A stretch of 64,000 bases of DNA from Camelus bactrianus (taxonomy: Eukaryota > Chordata > Mammalia > Artiodactyla > Camelidae): the NCBI RefSeq assembly GCF_048773025.1, contig NC_133569.1:434001-498000 (forward strand). Direction: 5' to 3'. Of this stretch, positions 37,609 through 49,507 are shown piece after piece; within the stretch, counting starts at the first letter, position 1; every line of letters begins with the position of its first letter. The notes under the pieces are model-generated. The model was given only the letters and a program-made list of their open reading frames with translations. It did not search any database and was not told where the DNA came from. The position numbers and the translations under genes were made by a program.

Positions 37609-40600
37609 CAAGATGAACGAACATCTCTCCAGATGCTAAGTTCTGAAAGATAAGTGTGTGTGAAAGCCGTCATTCATCTAGCTTCTTGGAAACACAAAGT
37701 TTCTTTTCAGTTGCAAATTACACTCCATACATATAAATGGGGAGGTACTAGCTCCAAATCGATTTTACAGTGAAAACTGCAGGAACTTCAATAAGACACT
37801 AGGAAACAGACTGACAAAGCTTAATTAAATTTCTCCTGCAACCCGTTCCCTTTGTGCTAGATGAACCAACGTGTCTCCAAATGCTCAGTTCTGAGAGATA
37901 AGTGTGTGTGAAGCCATCCTTCACCTAGCTTGTTTGGAAACAAAGTTTCTTTCCAGTTGCAAACTACACTCCATACATATATATGGGGAGGTAGTAGCTT
38001 CAACTCGGTTTCATAGTGAAAACTGCAGGAACTTCAAACTGGCACTAGAAAACAGACTGAGAAACCAGTGTAAAAGTTTCTCCTGCAAACCGTTACTTTT
38101 GCGCTAGATTAACGAAAGTCTCTACACATGCTCAGTTCTGAGTGATAAGTGTGTGTGGAAGCCGTCCTTCAACTAGCTTGCTGGGAACACAAAATTTCTT
38201 TTAAGTTGCAAAATAAACTCCATACATATACATGCGGAGGTACTAGCTCAAATCGGTTTTACACTGAATATAGCAAGAATTTCAATCCGGCACTAGGAAA
38301 CAGACTGAGAATGCTGAGTAAAATTTTCCCTTCAAACAGTTCCCTTTGTGCTAGATGAATGAACGTCTATCCACATGCTCAGTTCTGAGAGATAAGTGTG
38401 TCTGAAAGCAGTCCATCACCAAGCTTGTTGGGAAAACAAACTTTCTTTAAGTTGCAAACTACACTCCATAAATATATGGGGGGGTATAAGCTCCAACTCG
38501 GTTTTACAGTGAAAACTGCAGGAACTTCAAACCGGCACTAGGAAACAGATTGAGAAACCAGAGTCAAAGTTTCCCTGCAAACCGTTCCCTTTGTGCTACA
38601 TGAAAGAAAGTCTATCCACATGCTCAGTTCTGAGAGATAAGTGTGTGTGAAAGCCATTCTTCACCTATCTTGTTGAGAACGCAAAAATTCTTTTCAGTTG
38701 CAAACTACAATCTGTACATATATATGGGGTGGTACTAGCACCAAATGCGTTTTACAGTGAAAACTGCACGAACTTCAAAACGGCACTAGGAAAAATCCTG
38801 AGAAACCAGAGTAAAAGTTTCCCCTGAAATCGGTTTCCTTTGTGCAAGATGAACGAACATCTCTCCAGATGCTAAGTTCTGAAAGATAAGTGTGTGTGAA
38901 AGCCGTCATTCAACTAGCTTCTTGGAAACACAAAGTTTCTTTTCAGTTGCAAATTACACTCCATACATATAAATGGGGAGGTACTACCTCCAACTGGGTT
39001 TTACAGTGAAAACTGCAGGAAATTCAAACTGGCACTAGGAAACAGACTGAAAAACCAGAGTAAAAGTTTCTCCTGCAACAAGTTCCCTTTGTGCTAGGTG
39101 AACGAAAGTCTCTCCACATGCTCAGTTCTGAGAGAAAAGTGTGTGTGAAAGCCGTCCTTCACCTAGATTGTTGGGAACACAAAGATTTTTCTCAGTTGCA
39201 AACTACACTCCGTAGATATATATGGGGTGGTACTAGATCCAAATGGGTTTTACAGTGTAAACGGCAGGAACTTCAAAACGGCACTAGGAAAAATCCTGAG
39301 AAACCAGAGTAAAAGTTTCTCCTGAATCCGGTTTCCTTTGTGCTAGATGAACGAACGTCTCTCTACATGCTCAGTTCTAAGAGATAATTGTGTGTGAAAG
39401 CCGTCCTTCACATAGTTTGTTGGGAACACAAAGATTCTTTCAGTTGCAAACTACACTGCATACATATATGGGGAGGTATAATCTCCAACTCGGTTTTACA
39501 GTGAAAACTGCAGGAACTTCAAACCGGCTGTAGGAAACAGACTGAGAAACCAGAGTAACAGTTTCTCCAGGTACCCTTTCAAATTGTGCTAGATGAACGA
39601 AATTCTCTCCACATGTTCAGTTCTGAGAGATAAATGTGTGTGAAAGCCGAACTTCAACTAGCTTGTTGGGAACACAAATTTTCTTTTCAGTTGAAAACTA
39701 AACTCCATAAATATATATGGGGAGGTACTAGCTCCAAATCGGTTTTACAGTGAAAACTGCAGGAACTTCAAACCGGCACTAGGTAACTGACTGAGAAACC
39801 AGAGAGCAAGTTTCAACTGCAACCCGTTCCCTTTGTGCTACATGAAAGAAAGTCTATCCACATGCTCAGTTCTGATAGATAAGTGTGTGTGAAAGCCATT
39901 CTTCACCTATCTTGTTGAGAACGAAAAAATTCTTTTCAGTTGCAAACTACAATCTGTACATATATATGGGGTGGTACTAGCCCCAAATGCGTTTTACAGT
40001 GAAAACTGCATGAACTTCAAAACGGCACTAGGAAAAATACTGAGAAACCAGAGTAAAAGTTTCTCCTGAAACCGGTTTCCTTTGTGCAAGATGAACGAAC
40101 ATCTCTCCAGATGCTCAGTTCTGAAAGATAAGTGTGTGTGAAAGCCGTCATTCAACTAGCTTCTTGGAAACACAAAGTTTCTTTTCAGTTGCAAATTACA
40201 CTCCATACATATAAATGGGGAGGTACTAGCTCCAACTCGATTTTACAGTGAAAACTGCTGGAACTTCAATAAGACACTAGGAAACAGACTGAGAAAACTT
40301 AATTAAATTTCTCTTGCAACCCTTTCCCTTTGTGCTAGATGAACGAACGTCTCTCCAAACGCTCAGTTCTGAGAGATAATTGTGTGTGAAGCCGTCCTTC
40401 ACCTAGCTTGTTTGGAAACAAAGATTCTTTCCAGTTGCAAACTACACTCCATACATATAAATGGGGAGGTAGTAGCTCCAACTCGGTTTCATTGTGAAAA
40501 CTGCAGGAACTTCAAACTGGCACTAGAAAACAGTCTGAGAAACCAGTGTAAACGTTTCTCCTGCAAAGCGTTCCTTTTGCGCTAGATGAACGAAAGTCTC

Positions 40601-41077
40601 TACACATGTTCAGTTCTGAGTGATAAGTGTGTGTGGAAGCCGTACTTCAACTAGCTCGCTGGGAACACAAAGTTTCTTTTAAGTTGCAAAATAATCTCCA
40701 TACATATACATGCGGAGGTACTAGCTCAAATCGATTTTACAGTAAAAACTGCAGGAACTTCAATACGGCACTAGGAAACAGACTGAGAAAGCTTAGTAAA
40801 ATTTCTCCTGCCACCCGTTCCCTTTGTGCTAGATTAACGAACGTCTCTCCACATGCTTAGCTCTGAGAGATAAGTGGGTGTGAAAGCCGTCCTTCACCTA
40901 GCTTGTTGGGAACACAAACATTCTTTTCAGTTGCAAACTACACTCCATACATATATATGGGGTGGTACAGGCTCCAACTCTGTTTTACAGTGAAAACTGT
41001 AGGAACTTCAAACCGGCACTAGGAAACTGACTGAGAAACCAGAGAGCAAGTTTCCCATGCAATTCGTTCCATTTGTG
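37609..41077 (+). repeat. 15-mer-type unit, third copy, lacking its own a (14 monomers)
   Basis: Order b c d e a' b' f g h a'' b'' c' d' i, collinear with the two preceding units; the preceding a'' stands in for a. Followed at 41,078 by the partial unit a b c d e a' b' that leads into the D block. Confidence 0.88.
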
Positions 41078-42810
41078 ATACATGAAAGAAAGTCTCTCCA
41101 CATGCTCATTTCTGAGAGATAAGTGTGTGTGAAAGCCATTCCTCAACTATCTTGTTGAGAACGCAAAAATTCTTTTCAGTTGCAAACTACAATCTGTACA
41201 TATATATGGGGTGGTACTAGCCCCAAATGCGTTTTAAAGTGAAAACTGCACGAACTTCAAAACGGCACTAGGAAAAATCCTGAGAAACCAGAGTAAAAGT
41301 TTCTCCTGAAACCGGTTTCTTTGTGCAAGATGAACGAACATCTCTCCAGATGCTAAGTTCTGAAAGATAAGTGTGTGTGAAAGCCGTCATTCAACTAGCT
41401 TCTTGGAAACACAAAGTTTCTTTTCAGTTGCAAATTACACTCCATACATATAAATGGGGAGGTACTAGCTCCAACTCGATTTTACAGTGAAAACTGCAGG
41501 AACTTCAATAAGACACTAGGAAACAGACTGACAAAGCTTAATTAAATTTCTCCTGCAACCCGTTCCCTTTGTGCTAGATGAACCAACGTCTCTCCAAATG
41601 CTCAGTTCTGAGAGATAAGTGTGTGTGAAGCCATCCTTCACCTAGCTTGTTTGGAAACAAAGTTTCTTTCCAGTTGCAAACTACACTCCATACATATATA
41701 TGGGGAGGTAGTAGCTTCAACTCGGTTTCATAGTGAAAACTGCAGGAACTTCAAACTGGCACTAGAAAACAGACTGAGAAACCAGTGTAAAAGTTTCTCC
41801 TGCAAACCGTTACTTTTGCGCTAGATTAACGAAAGTCTCTACACATGCTCAGTTCTGAGTGATAAGTGTGTGTGGAAGCCGTCCTTCAACTAGCTTGCTG
41901 GGAACACAAAATTTCTTTTAAGTTGCAAAATAAACTCCATACATATACATGCGGAGGTACTAGCTCAAATCGGTTTTACACTGAATATAGCAAGAATTTC
42001 AATCCGGCACTAGGAAACAGACTGAGAATGCTGAGTAAAATTTTCCCTTCAAACAGTTCCCTTTGTGCTAGATGAATGAACGTCTATCCACATGCTCAGT
42101 TCTGAGAGATAAGTGTGTCTGAAAGCAGTCCATCACCAAGCTTGTTGGGAAAACAAACTTTCTTTAAGTTGCAAACTACACTCCATAAATATATGGGGGG
42201 GTATAAGCTCCAACTCGGTTTTACAGTGAAAACTGCAGGAACTTCAAACCGGCACTAGGAAACAGATTGAGAAACCAGAGTCAAAGTTTCCCTGCAAACC
42301 GTTCCCTTTGTGCTACATGAAAGAAAGTCTATCCACATGCTCAGTTCTGAGAGATAAGTGTGTGTGAAAGCCATTCTTCACCTATCTTGTTGAGAACGCA
42401 AAAATTCTTTTCAGTTGCAAACTACAATCTGTACATATATATGGGGTGGTACTAGCACCAAATGCGTTTTACAGTGAAAACTGCAAGAACTTCAAAACGG
42501 CACTAGGAAAAATCCTGAGAAAACACAGTAAAAGTTTCTCCTGAAATCGGTTTCCTTTGTGCAAGATGAACGAACATCTCTCCAGATGCTAAGTTCTGAA
42601 AGATAAGTGTGTGTGAAAGCCGTCATTCAACTAGCTTCTTGGAAACACGAAGTTTCTTTTCAGTTGCAAATTACACTCCATACATATAAATGGGGAGGTA
42701 CTACCTCCAACTGGGTTTTACAGTGAAAACTGCAGGAAATTCAAACTGGCACTAGGAAACAGACTGAAAAACCAGAGTAAAAGTTTCTCCTGCAACAAGT
42801 TCCCTTTGTG
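41078..42810 (+). repeat. Partial 15-mer (a b c d e a' b') leading into the D block
   Basis: Seven monomers collinear with the start of the 15-mer. Here b' is followed by a complete D1 monomer instead of the chimeric f. This is the junction that explains how b' and f acquired D-lineage sequence. Confidence 0.88.
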
Positions 42811-44551
42811 CTAGGTGAACGAACGTCTCTCCACATGCTCAGGTCTGAGAGAAAAGTGTGTGTGAAAGCCGTCCTTCACCTAGATTGTTGGGAACACAAA
42901 GATTTTTCTCAGTTGCAAACAACACTCCGTACATATATATGGGTAGGTAATAGCTTCAACTATGTTTTACAGAGAAAACTGAAGAAACTTCCAACCGACA
43001 CTAGGAAACACACTGAGAAACCAGAGTAAAATGATAACCTGCAAACCTTTCCCATTGTGCTAGATGAATGAAAGTCTCTCCACATGCTCAATTCTGAGAG
43101 ATAAGTGTGTGTGAAAGCCGTACTTCACCTAGCTTGTTGGGAACACAAAGATTCTTTTCAGTTGCAAACTACACTACATACATATATATGGGGCGGTACT
43201 AGCTCCAACACATTTTTACAGTGAAAACTGCAGAAATTTCAAACCAGCACTAGGAAATATACTCAGAACCCAGAGTAAAAGTTTCCCCTGTAAACTGATT
43301 CTTTTGTCCTAGGTGAATGAACGTCTCTCCACATGCTCAGTTCTGAGAGATAAGTGTGTGTGAAAGCCGGCCTTCACCTATCTTCTTGGTAACACAAACT
43401 TCCTTTTCAGTTGCAATCTACACTCAATACAAATATATGGTGAGGAGTTAGATCCAACTGGGTTTTACAGTGAAAACTGCAGGAACTTCAAACTGGCACT
43501 AGGAATTATACTGAGAAACCAGAGTAATAGTTTCCACTGTAACCATTTCCTTTTGTGCTAGATGAAAGAACGTCTCTCCACATGCTCAGTTCTGAGAGAT
43601 AAGCGTGTGTGAAAGCCGCACTTCACCTAGCTTGTTGGGAACACAACATTTCTCTTCAGTTGCAAACCACTATCCATACATATATAAGGGGAAGTACTAG
43701 CTCCAACTCGGGTTTACAGTGAAAACTGCTGGAACTTCACACCGGCACTAGGAAAAAGATTGAGAAACCAGAGAATAAATTTTCCTGAAAACCGTTCCCT
43801 TTGTGGTAGATGAATGAATGTCTCTCCACATGCTCAGTTCTGAGAGATAAGTGTTTGTGAAAGCCAGGCTTCAACTAGCTTGTTGGGAACACAAAGATTC
43901 TTCACAGTTGCAAACAACACTCCGTACATATATATGGGTAGATACTAGCTCCAACTATGTTTTACAGAGAAAACTGAAGAAACTTCCAACCGACACTAGG
44001 AAACACACTGAGAAACCAGAGTAATATGATAACCTGCAAACCTTTCTATTTGTGCTAGATGAATGAAAGTCTATCCACATGCTCAGTTCTGAGAGATAAG
44101 TGTGTGTGAAAGCCGTACTTCACCTAGCTTGTTGGGAACACAAAGATTCTTTTCAGTTGCAAACTACACTACATACATATATATGGGGCGGTACTAGCTC
44201 CAACTCTATTTTACAGTGAAAACTGCAGAAATTTTAAACCAGCACTAGGAAACATACTCAGAACCCAGAGTATAAGTTTCCCCTGTAAACCGATTCTTTT
44301 GTCCTAGGCGAATAAATGTCTCTCCACATGCCCAGTTCTGAGAGATAAATGTGTTTGAAAGCCGGGCTTCACCTAGCTTCTTGGGAACACAAAGTTCCTT
44401 TTCAGTTGCAATCAACCCTCAATAAATATATATGGGGAGGTACTAGCTCCAACTCGGTTTTACAGTGAAAACTGCAGAAATTTCAAACCAGCACTTGGAA
44501 ACAGACTCAGAACCCAGAGAAATAGTTTCTCCTGCAACCTCTTCCATTTAG
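42811..44551 (+). repeat. D block, copy 1: seven monomers D1-D7 (1,741 bp)
   Basis: Monomer starts: D1 42,811; D2 43,060; D3 43,309; D4 43,558; D5 43,806; D6 44,055; D7 44,304. D1 and D5 share caacactccgtac and aactatgttttacagag. D2 and D6 share acatacatatatatgggg and ccagcactagg. D3 and D7 share the cttcttgg form. The block therefore has an internal four-monomer (about 1.0 kb) period. D4 carries catatataag. Homology to copy 3 starts about 100 bp upstream, near 42,712, in the 3' half of b'. Confidence 0.92.
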
Positions 44552-44800
44552 CTAGGAGTACGAACGTCTCTCCACATGCTCAGTTCTGAGAGAGAAGTGT
44601 GTGTGAAAGCCGTCTTTCACCAAGCTAGTTGGGAACACAAAGTTTCTTTCCAGTTGCAAACTACACTCCATAAATATATATGGGGAGGTAGTAGCTTCAA
44701 CTCGGTTTCATAGTGAAAAGTGCAGGAACTTCAAACTGGCACTAGAAAACAGACTGAGAAACCAGTGTAAAAGTTTCTCCTGCAAACCGTTACTTTTGCG
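44552..44800 (+). repeat. Chimeric junction monomer D8/c
   Basis: The 5' part continues the D block: ctaggagtacgaacg, gagagagaagtgtgtg, gtctttcaccaagctag. It equals the monomer after D7 at 51,249. The 3' part is c: ttccagttgc, ggtagtagcttcaac, gtttcatagtg, accagtgtaaaag. The switch lies within about 44,645-44,690 and marks the seam between the two 27-mer copies. Confidence 0.88.
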
Positions 44801-47800
44801 CTAGATTAACGAAAGTCTCTACACATGCTCAGTTCTGAGTGATAAGTGTGTGTGGAAGCCGTCCTTCAACTAGCTTGCTGGGAACACAAAATTTCTTTTA
44901 AGTTGCAAAATAAACTCCATACATATACATGCGGAGGTACTAGCTCAAATCGGTTTTACACTGAATATAGCAAGAATTTCAATCCGGCACTAGGAAACAG
45001 ACTGAGAATGCTGAGTAAAATTTTCCCTTCAAACAGTTCCCTTTGTGCTAGATGAATGAACGTCTATCCACATGCTCAGTTCTGAGAGATAAGTGTGTCT
45101 GAAAGCAGTCCATCACCAAGCTTGTTGGGAAAACAAACTTTCTTTAAGTTGCAAACCACACTCCATAAATATATGGGGGGGTATAAGCTCCAACTCGGTT
45201 TTACAGTGAAAACTGCAGGAACTTCAAACCGGCACTAGGAAACAGATTGAGAAACCAGAGTCAAAGTTTCCCTGCAAACCGTTCCCTTTGTGCTACATGA
45301 AAGAAAGTCTATCCACATGCTCAGTTCTGAGAGATAAGTGTGTGTGAAAGCCATTCATCACCTATCTTGTTGAGAACGCAAAAATTCTTTTCAGTTGCAA
45401 ACTACAATCTGTACATATATATGGGGTGGTACTAGCACCAAATGCGTTTTACAGTGAAAACTGCACGAACTTCAAAACGGCACTAGGAAAAATCCTGAGA
45501 AACCAGAGTAAAAGTTTCCCCTGAAATCGGTTTCCTTTGTGCAAGATGAACGAACATCTCTCCACATGCCAAGTTCTGAAAGATAAGTGTGTGTGAAAGC
45601 CGTCATTCAACTAGCTTCTTGGAAACACAAAGTTTCTTTTCAGTTGCAAATTACACTCCATACATATAAATGGGGAGGTACTACCTCCAACTGGGTTTTA
45701 CAGTGAAAACTGCAGGAAATTCAAACTGGCACTAGGAAACAGACTGAAAAACCAGAGTAAAAGTTTCTCCTGCAACAAGTTCCCTTTGTGCTAGGTGAAC
45801 GAACTTCTCTCCACATGCTCAGTTCTGAGAGAAAAGTGTGTGTGAAAGCCGTCCTTCACCTAGATTGTTGGGAACACAAAGATTTTTCTCAGTTGCAAAC
45901 TACACTCCGTAGATATATATGGGGTGGTACTAGATCCAAATGGGTTTTACAGTGTAAACGGCAGGAACTTCAAAACGGCACTAGGAAAAATCCTGGGAAA
46001 CCAGAGTAAAAGTTTCTCCTGAATCCGGTTTCCTTTGTGCTAGATGAACGAACGTCTCTCTACATGCTCAGTTCTAAGAGATAATTGTGTGTGAAAGCCG
46101 TCCTTCACATAGTTTGTTGGGAACACAAAGATTCTTTCAGTTGCAAACTACACTGCATACATATATGGGGAGGTATAATCTCCAACTCGGTTTTACAGTG
46201 AAAACTGCAGGAACTTCAAACCGGCTGTAGGAAACAGACTGAGAAACCAGAGTAACAGTTTCTCCAGGTACCCTTTCAAATTGTGCTAGATGAACGAAAT
46301 TCTCTCCACATGTTCAATTCTGAGAGATAAATGTGTGTGAAAGCCGAACTTCAACTAGCTTGTTGGGAACACAAATTTTCTTTTCAGTTGAAAACTAAAC
46401 TCCATAAATATATATGGGGAGGTACTAGCTCCAAATCGGTTTTACAGTGAAAACTGCAGGAACTTCAAACCGGCACTAGGTAACTGACTGAGAAACCAGA
46501 GAGCAAGTTTCAACTGCAACCCGTTCCCTTTGTGCTACATGAAAGAAAGTCTATCCACATGCTCAGTTCTGATAGATAAGTGTGTGTGAAAGCCATTCTT
46601 CACCTATCTTGTTGAGAACGAAAAAATTCTTTTCAGTTGCAAACTACAATCTGTACATATATATGGGGTGGTACTAGCCCCAAATGCGTTTTACAGTGAA
46701 AACTGCATGAACTTCAAAACGGCACTAGGAAAAATCCTGAGAAACCAGAGTAAAAGTTTCCCCTGAAATCGGTTTCCTTTGTGCAAAATGAACGAACATC
46801 TCTCCAGATGCTCAGTTCTGAAAGATAAGTGTGTGTGAAAGCCGTCATTCAACTAGCTTCTTGGAAACACAAAGTTTCTTTTCAGTTGCAAATTACACTC
46901 CATACATATAAATGGGGAGGTACTAGCTCCAAATCGAATTTACAGTGAAAACTGCTGGAACTTCAATAAGACACTAGGAAACAGACGGAGAAAGCTTAAT
47001 TAAATTTCTCCTGCAACGCGTTCCCTATGTGCTAGATGTACGAACGTCTCACCAAACGCTCAGTTCTGAGAGATAAGTGTGTGTGAAGCCGTCCTTCACC
47101 TAGCTTGTTTGGACACAAAGTTTCTTTCCAGTTGCCAACTACACTCCATACATATATATGGGGAGGTAGAAGCTCCAACTCGGTTTCATAGTGAAAACTG
47201 CAGGAACTTCAAACTGGCACTAGAAAACAGACTGAGAAACCAGTGTAAAAGTTTCTCCTGCAAAGCGTTCCTTTTGCGCTAGATGAACGAAAGTCTCTAC
47301 ACATGTTCAGTTCTGAGTGATAAGTGTGTGTGGAAGCCGTACTTCAACTAGCTCGCTGGGAACACAAAGTTTCTTTTAAGTTGCAAAATAATCTCCATAC
47401 ATATACATGCGGAGGTACTAGCTCAAATCGATTTTACAGTAAAAACTGCAGGAACTTCAATACGGCACTAGGAAACAGACTGAGAAAGCTTAGTAAAATT
47501 TCTCCTGCCACCCGTTCCCTTTGTGCTAGATTAACGAACGTCTCTCCACATGCTTAGCTCTGAGAGATAAGTGGGTGTGAAAGCCGTCCTTCACCTAGCT
47601 TGTTGGGAACACAAACATTCTTCTCAGTTGCAAACTACACTCCATACATATATATGGGGTGGTACAGGCTCCAACTCTGTTTTACAGTGAAAACTGTAGG
47701 AACTTCAAACCGGCACTAGGAAACTGACTGAGAAACCAGAGAGCAAGTTTCCCATGCAATTCGTTCCATTTGTGATACATGAAAGAAAGTCTCTCCACAT

Positions 47801-49507
47801 GCTCATTTCTGAGAGATAAGTGTGTGTGAAAGCCATTCCTCAACTATCTTGTTGAGAACGCAAAAATTCTTTTCAGTTGCAAACTACAATCTGTACATAT
47901 ATATGGGGTGGTACTAGCCCCAAATGCGTTTTAAAGTGAAAACTGCACGAACTTCAAAACGGCACTAGGAAAAATCCTGAGAAACCAGAGTAAAAGTTTC
48001 TCCTGAAACCGGTTTCTTTGTGCAAGATGAACGAACATCTCTCCAGATGCTAAGTTCTGAAAGATAAGTGTGTGTGAAAGCCGTCATTCAACTAGCTTCT
48101 TGGAAACACAAAGTTTCTTTTCAGTTGCAAATTACACTCCATACATATAAATGGGGAGGTACTAGCTCCAACTCGATTTTACAGTGAAAACTGCAGGAAC
48201 TTCAATAAGACACTAGGAAACAGACTGACAAAGCTTAATTAAATTTCTCCTGCAACCCGTTCCCTTTGTGCTAGATGAACCAACGTCTCTCCAAATGCTC
48301 AGTTCTGAGAGATAAGTGTGTGTGAAGCCATCCTTCACCTAGCTTGTTTGGAAACAAAGTTTCTTTCCAGTTGCAAACTACACTCCATACATATATATGG
48401 GGAGGTAGTAGCTTCAACTCGGTTTCATAGTGAAAACTGCAGGAACTTCAAACTGGCACTAGAAAACAGACTGAGAAACCAGTGTAAAAGTTTCTCCTGC
48501 AAACCGTTACTTTTGCGCTAGATTAACGAAAGTCTCTACACATGCTCAGTTCTGAGTGATAAGTGTGTGTGGAAGCCGTCCTTCAACTAGCTTGCTGGGA
48601 ACACAAAATTTCTTTTAAGTTGCAAAATAAACTCCATACATATACATGCGGAGGTACTAGCTCAAATCGGTTTTACACTGAATATAGCAAGAATTTCAAT
48701 CCGGCACTAGGAAACAGACTGAGAATGCTGAGTAAAATTTTCCCTTCAAACAGTTCCCTTTGTGCTAGATGAATGAACGTCTATCCACATGCTCAGTTCT
48801 GAGAGATAAGTGTGTCTGAAAGCAGTCCATCACCAAGCTTGTTGGGAAAACAAACTTTCTTTAAGTTGCAAACTACACTCCATAAATATATGGGGGGGTA
48901 TAAGCTCCAACTCGGTTTTACAGTGAAAACTGCAGGAACTTCAAACCGGCACTAGGAAACAGATTGAGAAACCAGAGTCAAAGTTTCCCTGCAAACCGTT
49001 CCCTTTGTGCTACATGAAAGAAAGTCTATCCACATGCTCAGTTCTGAGAGATAAGTGTGTGTGAAAGCCATTCTTCACCTATCTTGTTGAGAACGCAAAA
49101 ATTCTTTTCAGTTGCAAACTACAATCTGTACATATATATGGGGTGGTACTAGCACCAAATGCGTTTTACAGTGAAAACTGCAAGAACTTCAAAACGGCAC
49201 TAGGAAAAATCCTGAGAAAACACAGTAAAAGTTTCTCCTGAAATCGGTTTCCTTTGTGCAAGATGAACGAACATCTCTCCAGATGCTAAGTTCTGAAAGA
49301 TAAGTGTGTGTGAAAGCCGTCATTCAACTAGCTTCTTGGAAACACAAAGTTTCTTTTCAGTTGCAAATTACACTCCATACATATAAATGGGGAGGTACTA
49401 CCTCCAACTGGGTTTTACAGTGAAAACTGCAGGAAATTCAAACTGGCACTAGGAAACAGACTGAAAAACCAGAGTAAAAGTTTCTCCTGCAACAAGTTCC
49501 CTTTGTG

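Larger units (their letters stand above)
37857..44551 (+). repeat. 27-monomer higher-order repeat, copy 1 (~6.7 kb)
   Basis: Order: 15-mer cycle from c (c d e a' b' f g h a'' b'' c' d' i a b), then c d e a' b', then D1-D7. Equivalent points in copy 2 lie 6,697 bp downstream (38,149/44,846, 39,091/45,788, 40,627/47,324, 41,621/48,318, 42,808/49,505). The true breakpoint lies inside the first c monomer. Confidence 0.93.
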
